From contig NC_133970.1 in assembly GCF_031877795.1 (NCBI RefSeq), positions 44,384,033-44,448,032 on the forward strand: a stretch of 64,000 bases of DNA, given 5' to 3'. Below are positions 11,209 through 22,943 of the stretch, one piece after another; within the stretch, counting starts at the first letter, position 1; every line of letters starts with the position of its first letter. Below the pieces are notes generated by a model. That model was not told the DNA's origin. It made no database searches and worked only from the letters and a program-made list of their open reading frames with translations. The DNA is from Strix aluco. Taxonomy: Eukaryota; Chordata; Aves; Strigiformes; Strigidae. The position numbers were made by a program, and so were the translations under genes.

Positions 11209-11822
11209 TGTGGTGGGTTGACCCTGGCTGGATGCCAGGATTCCACCAAAGGCGTTCTATCACTCCTCTCCTCAGTTGTACAGAGGAGAGAAGAACAGAA
11301 TGAAAAGCTCATGGGTTGAGATAAGGACAGGGAGAGATCACTTGCCAGTTGGACAAGGGCAAAACAGACTCAGTTTGGGGAAAAAGTCAATTTAATTTAT
11401 TACCAATCAAATCAGAGTAGGGTAATAAGAAATAAACCCCAAATCTTAAAACACCTTTGCCCTGCTCCTCCCTTCTCAGGCTTAACTTCACTCCCAATTT
11501 TCTCTACCTCCTCCCCCTGAGCAGCACAGGGGGACAGGGAATGGAGGTTGTGGTCAGTTCATCACACGTTGTCTCTGCTGCTCCTTCCTCCTCATATTCT
11601 TTCTCTGCTCCAGTGTGGGGTCCCTCCCACAGGAGACAGTCCTCCACAAACTTTTCCAATGTGGGTCCTTCCCACAGTCTGCAGTTCTTCATGATCTGCT
11701 CCAGCATGGGCTCCTCTCTCTCCATGGGGCCACAGGTCCTGCCAGGAGCCTGCTCTGGCGTGGGGTCCTCTATGGGCTGCAGGTGGAGATCTGCGCCACC
11801 GTTACCCTCCCTGGGCTGCACT
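11209..11822 (-). repeat. LTR fragment with one copy of the 39-bp unit
   Basis: Begins TGTGGTGGGTTGACC, the 3' end of the large minisatellite LTR family on the - strand, and runs to the minisatellite region, where a single 39-bp unit is seen (about 11779-11817), then stops in a poly-T. The U3 half is missing. Confidence 0.8.
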
Positions 11823-12347
11823 TTTTTTTTTCCTTGAACTGGGGAAAGGGAGAACAATGATGACAAAATTGAAGACAATATTCTAGAAGCAGTCTCAGCT
11901 GCTGCTGAGTAAGGGGAATAATAACATCCCTAGAGCACTTGCCCCATTCCTCTTAATGTAGCCCAGTATATAGTTTGCATTATTATTAGTGAGAACACAC
12001 TGTATTTTGGGCGATATATTTGTCACTTTCCTTCTAATTTCAGAGAATCTTAACTGAATCCATTCTTGCACCTCATTACAGTGGGGAAAAAAATTTATTG
12101 AATGCTTTACAAGAGATAATAAACAATATACAAAATTAATTGTTTGGATATGAGTTGTTATACTGGATTCTTTGAAGTCCAGAAAAAAGTGAACTTTGGA
12201 GGATGAAATCTTTTGTTCCCTTGCAGGTACATAGCAGTCTTTGTTTTGTTTTCATAACTGATGTGAATCTAAAATTTGGATGTATTTCAGTGTTATGGGA
12301 AAAGTACATGCATACACTCCTTTGGCTTTATCAAAAGGATTGACTCC

Positions 12348-12959
12348 TGTACTGGGTGTGGCTGAGCCGGAATTGGTTTTCCCCTGTAGCAGCCCCCATG
12401 GTGCTGTGTTTGATGTTGGGAGCTGGCAGGGTGTTGATAGCACCCTGGTGGTGTGGCTACTGCTGAGTGGTGCTTACACAGCACCAAGGCTCTTTCCGAC
12501 ATTTCCCCCCCTCCCACAGTGGGACGGGGTGGGCAAGATCTTGGGAGGGGACACAGCCAGGACAGCTGACCCCAACTGACCAAAGGGATATTCCAGACCA
12601 TCTGACGGCTGCTCAGTATAAAGCTGGGAGAAAGGAGGAAGGGGGGGGGTGGGGTCACCCTTGGTCCTCCGAGGCAACCCCTCCGCGTATGGGAGCCCTG
12701 CTTCCTGAGAAGGCCCGACATTGCCTGTTCATGGGAAGTAGAGAATAAATCTGTTTGCTTTTTTTGCTTCCGTGCATGGACCTTTGCTTCGCTTTGCTTA
12801 TATTAAAACTGCTTTTGTTTTACCCACAAGGGTTGGGGTTTTTTTCCTATCTTATTTTCTTTCCCCTCTTTGCCCTGTTGAGGAAAAAAAGGGGAAGGGG
12901 GGGAAGTGATAGAGTGACTTGGTGGGTACCTGGCATTTAGCCAAGGTCAAACCACCACA
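12348..12959 (+). repeat. Solo LTR with 5-bp target duplication
   Basis: 612 bp, starting TGTACTGGGTGTGG and ending CAAACCACCACA, flanked by the direct repeat ACTCC (12343-12347 and 12960-12964). It contains a TATA-like CAGTATAAAGC (about 12614) and AATAAA (about 12745). Nearly identical to 39496-40100. Confidence 0.9.
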
Positions 12960-13551
12960 ACTCCTCAGGAAAAACATTAAACCAGTATGGCAGAACATTC
13001 AAGAGACTTGGACTGTTCTCTGAAGTAAACTGTGTATGCAGATATTTCCTTAGAAAGGAAATTTTAAGGACTGAAGAGTGGAACAGGAGAAGTGGGTCTT
13101 GGATCTTTGCAAGAGAAAGGAGATAAAGGAGTTTGGGAGTGGGAATGGAAGTGCAGGACATTGGATGGTAATAACGATGAGATGCTATTGGTACTTGTGG
13201 TTTCTGAAGATACCACTGTCTCATTGTGCTGAGGGGTGGCATTTGATGCATTGCATATCTTCTAGGAGTAACTGAGCTTTCTCCTCCATTCCTCCCCACC
13301 CCCCCGGTCAACTGAGAATATGCTGTTGTCTCGGTTCTGCACATATTCAGTGGGATCTTGGAGTGTAGCTTTTCCTTGTTGTGTGTGATTAGGCTCTTTT
13401 CTGTCATACAAGCAGAAATTCTGGCATGGCAATAGAGCAGTGCTTGGATTTGCAATTAGAAAATGTTTAACTCTGTCAGCTGAAGGGATTGCTTTCTCCT
13501 CTAGTGTTAAGATTGATTTTTGTGAGAAAAGAGGGGTTGCTAATACTGCAG

Positions 13552-14040
13552 TGTGTGAGCCGGCACAGGCAGGACGCAGGAACAACCACAAACCACAGAT
13601 GAAATGCAAAGCGTAAATTTATTCCCATTACCTTGCGACTTGAGGGATCTCCGCAGCAACACCCAAGCAGAGGCACACAAGCGGGGACGCAGGCACTGCT
13701 GAGCTCGGCCCTTGATAGTTAGGGCAAGGAGAAGGGAAAAAGAAAAAAAAGAACCCCGGCCTGCTGCTTTCTCCTGTATATATCAGGGATTTTTGCAGGC
13801 GTACTTTTCCACTGTGCTTTGATCTTTCCCACAGCAGGGCAGGAATCTCAAGGATGTTCAATAAGGTGCCTCTGAGTCTCTCACAGGCCTGTGTTATCTA
13901 AACACAGACATTCTACCCATCAAACACACCGAGCTAAACAACAATTAGTGCGATATATGTGTTTTTCGGCACCCCAGCTACAAGTCACTTGAGTGTGTTT
14001 ACAATCCTCCTCGCCAATCTTCTGTTGTATTCCCACACAC
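13552..14040 (-). repeat. Probable LTR, - strand
   Basis: Starts TGTGTGAGCC and ends CACACA. On the - strand there is AATAAA (in TTTATTCCC near 13618) and a TATA-like element near 13776-13784. Ends are TG...CA but no convincing target duplication was seen, so the boundaries are provisional. Confidence 0.5.
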
Positions 14041-14329
14041 AGCATTCCATTTCACTGGGAAGGGAGATACCTAAATGCGGCTACTCATTCACTCTTAATG
14101 TACTGGTAAGCACCCTAGCATAAAGTTACGGATCTCCCAATAGTTGTCAAAGTGTTTATTAAAACTGCAGTTAGGTGAACACCTTAAGCTGACATAAACC
14201 AGCACTGCTCCTGAAGAAGCAGTGCATCTGTTGCACAGTGCAGAAGCTGCTTTAGTATGTTCTGCTAGCTTTTTTTATGCCTAGCACGTTTATCTGTCTA
14301 GCAGCGTGGTATGGAAATGATTGGAGAGC

Positions 14330-15220
14330 TGTCCTGGTTTGAGCCCAGAGGGCAACTGAGGACCACGTAGCAGCTCGCTCACTCCTTCCCCCTCGGGGAT
14401 GGGGAGGAGGAAATAAAACAAAAGGCTCTGGACTGAGACAAGGACAGGGAGGGATGACTCGCCCATTATGGTCACGGGCAAAAGAAAGACTCGATTGGGG
14501 GAGAAAAAGAACATCAATTTAGTTTGAACACCACCTCCAATCAAACAGAGTATGACAGTGAGAAATACAATCACATCTTAAAAACACCTTCCCCCCCCCC
14601 CCCCCCCCCCATCCCTTCCTTCTTCCTGGGCTCAGCTTTGCTCCTGATTTCTCTACCTCCTCCCCTCAAGTGGTGCAGGGGGTCAGGGGATGGGGGTTGT
14701 GGTTAGTTCATCACCCATTGTTTCTGCTGCTCCTTCCTCCTCAGGGGGAAGACTCCTCACACTCTTCCCTGCTCCAACGTGGGGTCCCCTCCAAGTCCCG
14801 ACCTTCTTTGGGTTCAGCCCCCTGCTCTGGCATGGGGTCCTCCACGGGCTGCAGGTGGGCATCTGCTCCACCAGTGACCTCCATGGGCTGCAGGGGCACA
14901 GCCTGCCCTCTCGCCACGGGCTGCAGGGGAGTCTCTGCTCTGGTGTATCTCCCCCCTTCCCCCTCCTCCTTTCTTCTAGTGACCTTGGTGTTTGCATAGG
15001 TATCTCCCTCACAACTCTTTATCACAACTCTGCTTCCTCTCAGTTTCCCCCTTCTTAAATACGTTATCACAGAGGCACAGCCACCATCACTAATTGACTC
15101 GGCCTTGGCCAGAGGTGGGTCCAACTTGGAGCCAGGGGAGCTTCGAGAAGCTTCTCACACTGGCTACCCCTGTAGCACCTCCCCCACTACCAAAGCCCCA
15201 CCACACACAAACCCAACACA
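14330..15220 (-). repeat. Solo LTR, minisatellite-LTR superfamily
   Basis: Left end TGTCCTGGTTTGAGCCC, right end AAACCCAACACA (so it starts TGTGTTGGGTTTG on the - strand). Flanks AGAGC / GGAGC are a one-mismatch target duplication. The GCTGCAGG-rich middle is related to the 39-bp arrays but not tandemly amplified. A run of about 20 C's lies near 14591-14610. Confidence 0.8.
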
Positions 15221-15747
15221 GGAGCTTGATCCAAACAAACCTGTTGATTTTCCCTACCCCCTCCAGCTTCAGGTACTTAATGGGTACAGGGACAAGCAAA
15301 GGATGGTACTATTTATTTTGGTGACCATACCTGTTTATATCAGCTTAACTTATTTGTAGTTAGCTTAAACTGCAAATATGAGTTTTGTGCATTGGTTTGA
15401 AATAGGGTTTATTTTTTTCTTTTTATATTTTAAAAAAAAGGAAAATGTAAAAAAACAGGCTGTAATGACTTATCAGAAGAAAACAGAAACAGCTTTAGAG
15501 GAATTTCTTAAATGTAAAAGCAATGGACAGCTGCTTGTGTTACTGATTGTCACTGATGTGTAATTAATTTGAGTTGATTTTTGGAGATTTTGATAAGGAA
15601 TGATTAGGACTAATCAATTAAATGGAATCTCACAGAAATATCATTTTTTGTAGAAGATAGTGGTGTAATGTTTTAAGTAGTCATAGAGATGTTGTGTTTA
15701 GTTAAAAGTAACCATACAACCAGTTACGCTGCTAGACGAGGTACCAT

Positions 15748-16050
15748 TGTTAGACTGTTTAGTAAGGATGATTTATAGTCCTGGAGACCAGGTGTTTTAA
15801 AAGTTGTATTGTGAAAAGTTGTATTGTGCACATGACTGGAAAGGGGTGGGAATATGAAAATGAGTTATGGGAGTTAACATGTTTATGTATGAGAACTTGA
15901 TTAATATGTATGACTGTATCCTATATAATCAGCATGCTACATGAGTTAGGTGTGTGCTGTTGGTGAGAGACTCCCCTGCGCACCCGGCCATTAATAAAGG
16001 AGTGTCTGCTTATCTACATCACATGGGTGTCGATAAGTTCTTTATCCCGT
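15748..16050 (+). repeat. Possible LTR 3' part
   Basis: A TATA-like CCTATATAATC near 15920, followed by a short GC-richer segment and CCATTAATAAAGG (poly(A) signal) near 15989, the order of an LTR U3-R. Ends are not certain. Confidence 0.45.
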
Positions 16051-16539
16051 TGTTCTGTTGTGTTTAAGTTCTAATGAAAATCCCAGTCGTAATGAAGCAT
16101 TATTGCCATCTGTGCATAGTGCCATTTGTATTTGCCATCCATGTATCAGATGCTTTTCTAGGCTTTTTTTTGCCATCCAAATCATATAGAATATGCTATT
16201 TCCTTAAACATTTTACTTTGTTTATAAACTTTAGATAAGGATTGCTCCATCTTCAGGGACATTATTCCTTTTATCTTGGATTTTGTTATTTTGCTTGTGA
16301 CAGCCTCATCCTGTGTTGCGTGAAGGACTACTGTTTACGTGAGGTTAAAAGGCAATTGTGCAAATTCATGTAAGACTAAATCTGTTGAGGGCTATTAAAT
16401 TTAAATTCCTTTGTTTTTACTAGGAAGTCCCTGATCTGCAGTTTTCTGGAGAATGGGAGAGTATTCTTCAGAAATATTGCTAGAAGATTGTCCTGTTCTG
16501 ACCTGGGCATGGGCATCTTCTATGGTCTTTGTTAGAGAC

Positions 16540-17004
16540 TGTCCTGGTTTCAGCCAGGATAGAGTTAACTTTCCTTGGGCTGAGAGAGAGCACAGCTGGA
16601 GGGCTGGGCCTGAACTGGTCATTGGAGTATTTCATATTGTGTACATCATGCTCAGTATACAGGTGGACATATATATAGAGGCATATATATATATAGACGG
16701 ATATATATATATCTCCTGCTCCCGTTTTGGTTTCTGGGTTGGCGCAGCGGGATTTTCTGGTGTGGTCGGATTGCTGCTGCGGGGGGGGCGGGCTGTGTAC
16801 CGGTCACCACTTGGTAAGCCACCGCTGCATTTTACCCATTTTGGACTTACTATTGTTACTGTTGTTTTTTATTACTGTTACTAAATTTTTTACTCAAGCT
16901 ACGAATTTCTTTTTTTGTCCCTCCCCTATTTCACTGGGGGCGGGGGGGAGAGTAAATAAATGGCCTCGTGGTGATTGGCTACCAGCTGAGTTCAAACCAC
17001 AAAA
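16540..17004 (+). repeat. 5' LTR of ERV-L copy 1
   Basis: Starts TGTCCTGGTTTCAGCC and ends where the 3' LTR aligns (CAAACCACAAAA here, CAAACCACGACA there). An interrupted TA-repeat (16669-16712) replaces part of U3 relative to the 3' LTR, and a G-rich run is near 16782. Confidence 0.85.
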
Positions 17005-17011
17005 GTCTTTT

Positions 17012-17029
17012 TGGCACCCAGCGGGGGGC
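17012..17029 (+). other. Primer-binding site of ERV-L copy 1
   Basis: TGGCACCCAGCGGGGGGC, starting eight bases after the LTR. It begins with the TGG needed to pair with a tRNA CCA end. I cannot name the primer tRNA with confidence. Confidence 0.55.
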
Positions 17030-17066
17030 TTCTCGGTTTGAGATAACGACAGAACAGGTAATAATG

Positions 17067-17447
17067 TTTATTGCTTGGCTCCTTAAGATGTTATCACCTC
17101 ACTGGCAATATGTATTTCCCATGCTGTTGCTCACAGTCCGTGAGAGTGGGATTAAGATTTTGGTTTTGCTGTACTATGTGATGCTTATCTATGATGGGGT
17201 GCTGTCATCAGCCCTGGGGCTATTTACAGCTGTGTTTGAGAAATTGAGGAATTTCAAATATCCTTGGAATGTTGACATTTACATGGTCATCTTCGTGCTA
17301 GGAGCTAGTGTGTTCCTGCATGTGGTTCAAGTTTTGTTCAGGGTTAAGCAACTATTTAAGAGTATCACAAGGAAATCTACTCCAAGGTTGGAGAATTATG
17401 AGTGGCTGGGGGTGTGGGGTAGCCTGGGCAAGTACCTAGGACAGTGA
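17067..17447 (+). CDS. Hydrophobic leader ORF before gag, unrecognised
   Basis: The frame is open from 16968, but the first ATG after the PBS is at 17067, giving about 126 residues. Two long hydrophobic stretches are visible: about residues 14-55 (one or two membrane passes, including ILVLLYYVMLIY) and about 80-105 (IYMVIFVLGASVFLHVVQVL), followed by a basic tail (RVKQLFKSITRK). It ends at TGA 17445-17447, and the same frame then reads into gag. It could be a small membrane protein, or the N-terminal part of Gag cut off by a mutation. Retroviral gag leaders are not normally multi-pass. No family is recognised. Confidence 0.5.
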   Translation, partial: FIAWLLKMLSPHWQYVFPMLLLTVRESGIKILVLLYYVMLIYDGVLSSALGLFTAVFEKLRNFKYPWNVDIYMVIFVLGASVFLHVVQVLFRVKQLFKSITRKSTPRLENYEWLGVWGSLGKYLGQ

Positions 17448-17456
17448 GCACCTCCA

Positions 17457-18858
17457 GTGTATTGGAACTTCACTCCTGCACAGGTGCAGAATCCTGAAGA
17501 ACTAGTGAAATATTTGGGAAAAGTATGTTGTCACCCGGGTAATTCCAGGGAGGCACAGCTCACTGCAACATGCTGGGGCCTGGCCCATCCCCTACCGAGT
17601 GCTATTAAACACTGTTCAGCACCCTCAAGAGGAAGAGAAGGGCTCTGCACCTGGTAACCAAGTAACAGAAGCTGCAGCCACTACAAGCCCGAGGACAGGC
17701 GCTGCAGCTGAACCAGAGAACCAACCCACGACAGTGTCAGTTGCTCCCAGACAGAAGAAGAAATACACAAGAAAATCCCCTCGCAGTGTACAGGGTGAGG
17801 ATGAACCAGGCCCATCACGAGAACAGGAGGAGGCAGAGCCAGTGATAGTCACCCGATCCTTATCCCTGAGTGAGTTGTGAGACATAAGAAAAGATTCCAG
17901 CCGCCATCCAGGTGAGCAACTCGTTACCTGGCTGCTGCGGTGCTGGGATAGCGAGGCCAGTGGCATGGAACTAGAGGGCAGGGAGGTGAGGCAGCTGGGA
18001 TCCCTGTGTAGGGAAGGGGGCATTGACAAGGCCATTGGAAAGGAGACACAAAATCTCAGTCTCTGGAAGCGACTTCTGTCAAGTGTGAGGGAGAGGTATC
18101 CCTTCAAGGAAGACTTTGCATGTCGACCAAGTAAGCGGACCACTATGGAGAGAGGCATTCAATACCTGAGGGAGCTAGCTGTGCGGGAGGCAGTTTACTA
18201 TGACCCAGATAATGCACGGCTACCCACAGATCCAGATGAAGTCCGATGCACCCGGCCCGTGTGGAGGAAGTTTGTACGGAGCACACCCTCATCATATGCC
18301 AGTGCATCAGCAGTAACGGACCGGAGAGACGAAGAGGGACCAGCAGTGGATGAACTGGCTCGCTGACTACGACAATATGAAGAAAGTCTCTCTTACCCCC
18401 TCGTTGCAGCTGTGGAGAAATTATTTCATGAATTCCAGCAATTTAACGAGAACATGTCCTACTCCCCACCTGCACGGACCAGAATCTCGGCTATTAGGAG
18501 CAGTCGTTTCCCTACTCGAGAGAACCGGTACACACCACGGGGGGAGCTGTGGCATTGCCTGCGTGACCATGGAGAAGACATGAAGAAATGGGATGGAAAA
18601 CTGACCTACCTCCTAGAAGAGCGGGTATGTGAGCTGGAAGGAAGAACAAGTACAAAACGGGGTTCTTTTAGGAGAAATGCTGCTCCAGTTTCCAGTAATC
18701 AAGTGCCCAAACGGAGCACAAAGGTCGACTTTGCTCATGATCCTATGAGAAGAACTTCTGACTTGTATTTACAAGAAGTGGGTGACCAAGATGAGGCTGA
18801 AACCCGTGCACACCACACTAACCCATTTGTCGTTAGCGAGTATTATGACCAACATTAG
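17457..18858 (+). pseudogene. gag: gag of ERV-L copy 1
   Basis: The first part (about 17457-17590) is in the leader's frame; near 17590 the reading continues one frame over, so there is an indel. From there one frame runs to 18858, broken by TGA at 17878-17880 and 18364-18366, both explained by CGA-to-TGA change. The middle is a Pro/Glu/basic linker; the 17900-18300 part (RHPGEQLVTWLLRCWD, then LGSLCREGGIDKA and LWKRLLSSV) looks like a capsid domain. No CCHC zinc knuckle was seen. The frame ends in TAG at 18856-18858, directly followed in frame by pro. Confidence 0.75.
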
Positions 18859-21800
18859 AGGGGCCCTGCCTCCAGCCAGGCGGAGGACAGGGACAACAGA
18901 GTTTACTGGACCGTGTGGATTCGATGGCCTGGCACATCTGACCCTCAGCAGTATAAGGCTCTAGTGGACACTGGTGCGCAATGCACCCTAATGCCATCAA
19001 ATTTTTAAGGGGCAGAACCCATTTGTATTTCAGGAGTGACAGGGGGGTCTCAACAGTTGACTGTATTGGAGGCCGAGGTGAGCCTAAGTGGAGAAGAGTG
19101 GGAAAACCACCCCATTGTGAGTGGCCCAGACGCTCCATGTATTCTTGGCATAGATTATCTCAGGAGAGGGTATTTTAAGGACCCAAAAGGGTATCGGTGG
19201 GCTTTTGGTATAGCTGCCTTGGAAACAGAAGGAATTAAACAGCTGTCTGTGTTACCTGGTCTCTCAGAGGATCCTTCTGTTGTGGCATTGCTGAGGGTTG
19301 AAGAACAACGGGTGCCAACTGCCACTACAACCGTGCACCGACAGCAATATCGCACCAATCGAGACGCTGTAATCCCTATCCATAGACTGATTCGTCAGCT
19401 AGAGAGCCAAGGAGTCATCAGCAAGAGGCACTCCCCCTTTAACAGCCCCATATGGCCAGTGCGAAAGTCTAATGGAGAGTGGAGATCGACAGTGGACTAG
19501 CGTGGCCTGAATGAAGTCACGCCACCGCTGAGTGCTGCCGTGCCAGACATGTTGGAACTGCAATATGAACTAGAGTCGAAGGCCGCCAAGTGGTACGCCA
19601 CGATTGATATTGCCAACGCATTTTTCTCCATCCCTCTGGCAGCAGAATGCAGGCCACAGTTTGCTTTTACCTGGAGGGGTGTCCAATACACCTGGAATCG
19701 GCTGCCCCAGGGGTGGAAACACAGCCCCACCATCTGCCATGGACTGATCCATGCTGCACTGGAACAGGGGGAAGCCCCAGAACATTTACACTACATCGAT
19801 GACATCATTATATGGGGTAATACAGCAGAAGAAGTTTTTGAGAAAGGGGAGAAAATAATCCAAATCCTTCTGAGAGCTGGTTTTGCCATAAAGCGTGGTA
19901 AGGTCAAGGGACCTGCACAAGAGATTCAGTTTTTAGGAATAAAATGGCAAGATGGACGTCGTCAGATGCCAATGGAGGTGATTAATAAAATAACACCTAT
20001 GTCTCCACCGACTAACAGAAAGGAAACACGAGCTTTCTTGGGTGTTGTGGGTTTCTGGAGACTGCACATTCCAAATTACAGTCAGATTGTCAGCCCTCTC
20101 TATCAAGTGACTCGGAAAAAGAATGATTTTATATGGGGCCCGGAGCAGCGACAGGCTTTTGAGCAAATTAAGCAGGAAATGGTTCATGCAGTAGCCCTCG
20201 GGCCAGTTCGGACAGGACAAGATGTTAAAAATGTGCTCTACACTGCAGCCGGGAAGAATGGCCCTACCTGGAGTCTCTGGCAGAGAGCACCAGGGGAGAC
20301 TCGGGGTCGACCCCTGGGGTTTTGGAGTCGGGGATACAGAGGATCAGAAGACCGCTATACTCCAACCGAAAAGGAGATACTGGCAGCATATGAAGGGGTC
20401 CGAGCTGCTTCAGAGGTGATCGGGACTGAAGCACAGCTCCTCCTGGCTCCCCGACTGCCAGTGCTGGGCTGGATGTTCAAAGGGAGGGTCCCCTCTACAC
20501 ACCATGCAGCCGATGCCACGTGGAGCAAAAGGGTTGCATTAATCACACGATTAGGGAGCCCCAGCCGTCCAGGAATACTGGAAGTGATTATGAATTGGCC
20601 AGAAGGCAAAGATTTCAGAATGATGCCAGAGGAAGAGGTGACACGTGCTGAAGAGGCCCCTCCATGTAATAAACTACCAGATAACGAGAAGCGATGGGCC
20701 CTGTTTACCGATGGGTCCTGTCGCATTGTGGGGAAACATCGAAGGTGGAAAGCAGCTGTATGGAGCCCCACACGACGGGTTGCTGAAGCTGCTGAAGGAG
20801 AAGGTGAATCGAGTCAGTTCGCAGAGGTGAAAGCTGTCCAGCTGGCCTTGGATATTGCTGAGCGAGAAAAGTGGCCAGTGCTCTGTCTCGCCACCATCCA
20901 TTAGTCAGTGTAAAATGCCCTGTGGGGGTGGTCACAGCGGTGGAAACAGAGCAACTGGCAGCGAAGAGGCACACCCATCTTGGCTGCTGAATTATGGCAA
21001 GATATTGCTGCTCGGGTAGAATCACAGAATTGTCTAGGTTGGAAAAGACCTTGAAGATCATCCAGTCCAACCATCAACCCAACATTAACAGTTCTCAACT
21101 ACACCATATCCCTCAGCGCTATGTCAACCTGACCCTTAAACACCTCCAGGGATGAGGACTCCACCACCTCCCTGGGCAGCCCATTGCAACGCCTAACAAC
21201 CCCTTCTGGAAAGAAATGCTTCTTAATATCTAGTCTAAACCTTCCCTGCTGCAACTTGAGGCCATTACCTCTTCTTCCATCGCTTATTACTTGGTTACAG
21301 AGACTCATCCCCAGCTCTCTGCACCCTCCTTTCAGGGAGTTGTAGAGGGCGATGAGGTCTCCCCTCAGCCTCCTCTTCTCCAGACTAAACCCCCCCAGTT
21401 CCCTCAGCCACTCCTCGTATGACCTGTGCTCCAGACCCTGCACCAGCTCCGTTGCCCTTCTCTGGACATGCTCAAGTCATTCAATGGCCTTTTTGTAGTG
21501 AGGGGCCCAAAACTGAACACAGTAATCAAGGTGCGGCCTTAGCAGTGCCGAGTACAGGGGCAAGATCCCTTCCCTGTCCCTGCTGGCCACGCTATTTCTG
21601 ATACAAGCCAGGATGCCATTGGCCTTCTTGTCCACCTGGGCACACTGCTGGCTCCTGTTCAGCTGGCTGTCAATCAACCCCCCCAGGTCCCTCTCTGACT
21701 GGCAGCTCTCCAGCCACTCCTCCCCAAGCCTGTAGCGCTGCTGGGGGTTGTTGTGGCCCAAGTGCAGCACCTGGCATTTGCCCTTATTGAAACTCCTCCA

Positions 21801-22943
21801 GTTGGCCTCAGCCCATCGCTCCAGCCTGGCCAGATCTCTCTGCAGAGCCTCCCTACCCTCGAGCAGATCAACACTCCCACCCAACTTGGTGTTGTCTGCA
21901 AATTTATTGAGGGTGCACTCGATCCCCTCGTCTAGGTCATCAGTAAGGATGTTATTTAAGATGTTATAATAGAGAATCTGATTGTGAAAGTATGCCATAT
22001 AGATGCTCATGTACCCAAGAGCCGGGCTACTGAAGAACATCAGAACAACCAACAGGTGGATCAGGCTGCCAAGATCAAGGTGGCTCAAGTAGATCTGGAC
22101 TGGCAACATAGGGGTGAACAATTTATGGCTCGCTGGGCCCATGACTCCTCAGGCCATCAGGGAAGAGATGCAACATATAGATGGGCTCGTGACCAAGGGG
22201 TGGACTTAACCATGGATGCTATTGCACAGGTAATCCATGAATGTGAGACATGTGCTACGATCAAGCAAGCCAAACGGTTAAAGCCCATTTGGTATGGAGG
22301 ACGATGGTCAAAGTATAAATATGGGGAGGCCTGGCAGATTGATCATATCACGCTCCCGCAAACTCCGCATGGCAAACACTATGTGCCTACAGCGGTGGAA
22401 GCAGCCACGGGTTGGTTAGAAACTTAGGCCGTGCCCCATGCCACTGCCCTGAACACCATTTTAGGCCTTGAGGAGAAAGTCTTATGGCGGCATGGCACGC
22501 CAGAAGGGATTGAGTCAGATAATGGGACACATTTCTGAAACAACCTCATAGAGGCCTGGGCCAAAGAACATGGCATTGAGTGGATATATCACATTCCCTA
22601 CCATGCACCAGCCTCTGGGAAAATTGAGCGATACAGTGGGTTGCTGAAAACTGCACTGAGAGCAATGGGGGGTGGGACTTTCAAACACTGGGACGTGCAT
22701 TTAGCAAAAGCCACCTGGTTAGTCAATCCCAGAGGATCTGCCAAGCAAGCTGGCCCTGCTCAATCAAACCTCCTACATACCGTGGATGGGGATAAAGCCC
22801 CCGTAGTGCGCATTAGGAATATGTTGGGGAAGACCGTCTGGGTTACTCCTGCAGTGGGTAAAGGTAAACCCATGCGTGGGATTACTTTTGCCCAAGGACC
22901 TGGGTGCACTTGGTGGGTAGTGCAGAAGGACGGAGAAGTCTGA
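18859..22943 (+). pseudogene. pol: pro-pol of ERV-L copy 1 (protease, RT, RNase H, integrase)
   Basis: In frame with gag after the amber codon. Protease: DTGA at 18967-18978. [27 protein letters not shown] and YIDD at 19792-19803. RNase H: TDGS near 20709 and a Glu in AEVKA; the third Asp region is destroyed (the intact copy 2 has YTDS). Integrase: HHCC zinc-binding region (22139-22255), then Asp 22341-22343, Asp 22518-22520 and Glu 22626-22628, exactly DD-35-E spacing, and a C-terminal domain to 22943. Stops: TAA 19006-19008, TAG 19498-19500, TAG 20902-20904, TAG 22425-22427, TGA 22536-22538; a frame change occurs across 20904-21984. No dUTPase or env follows. Confidence 0.85.
21020..21970 (-). 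mobile_element. CR1 LINE, 5'-truncated, inside ERV-L copy 1
   Basis: The + strand begins with the typical CR1 3' tail (ATCACAGAATTGTCTAGGTT) and on the - strand encodes the C-terminal part of CR1 reverse transcriptase ([42 protein letters not shown]). Copy 2 has the uninterrupted site, which fixes both junctions to within three bases (TAG on each side). It must be younger than the provirus. Confidence 0.9.

Noticed and set aside
13078..13609. Open frames of 65-172 codons on both strands
   Set aside because: No similarity recognised, no splice-site logic, next to LTRs; likely chance.
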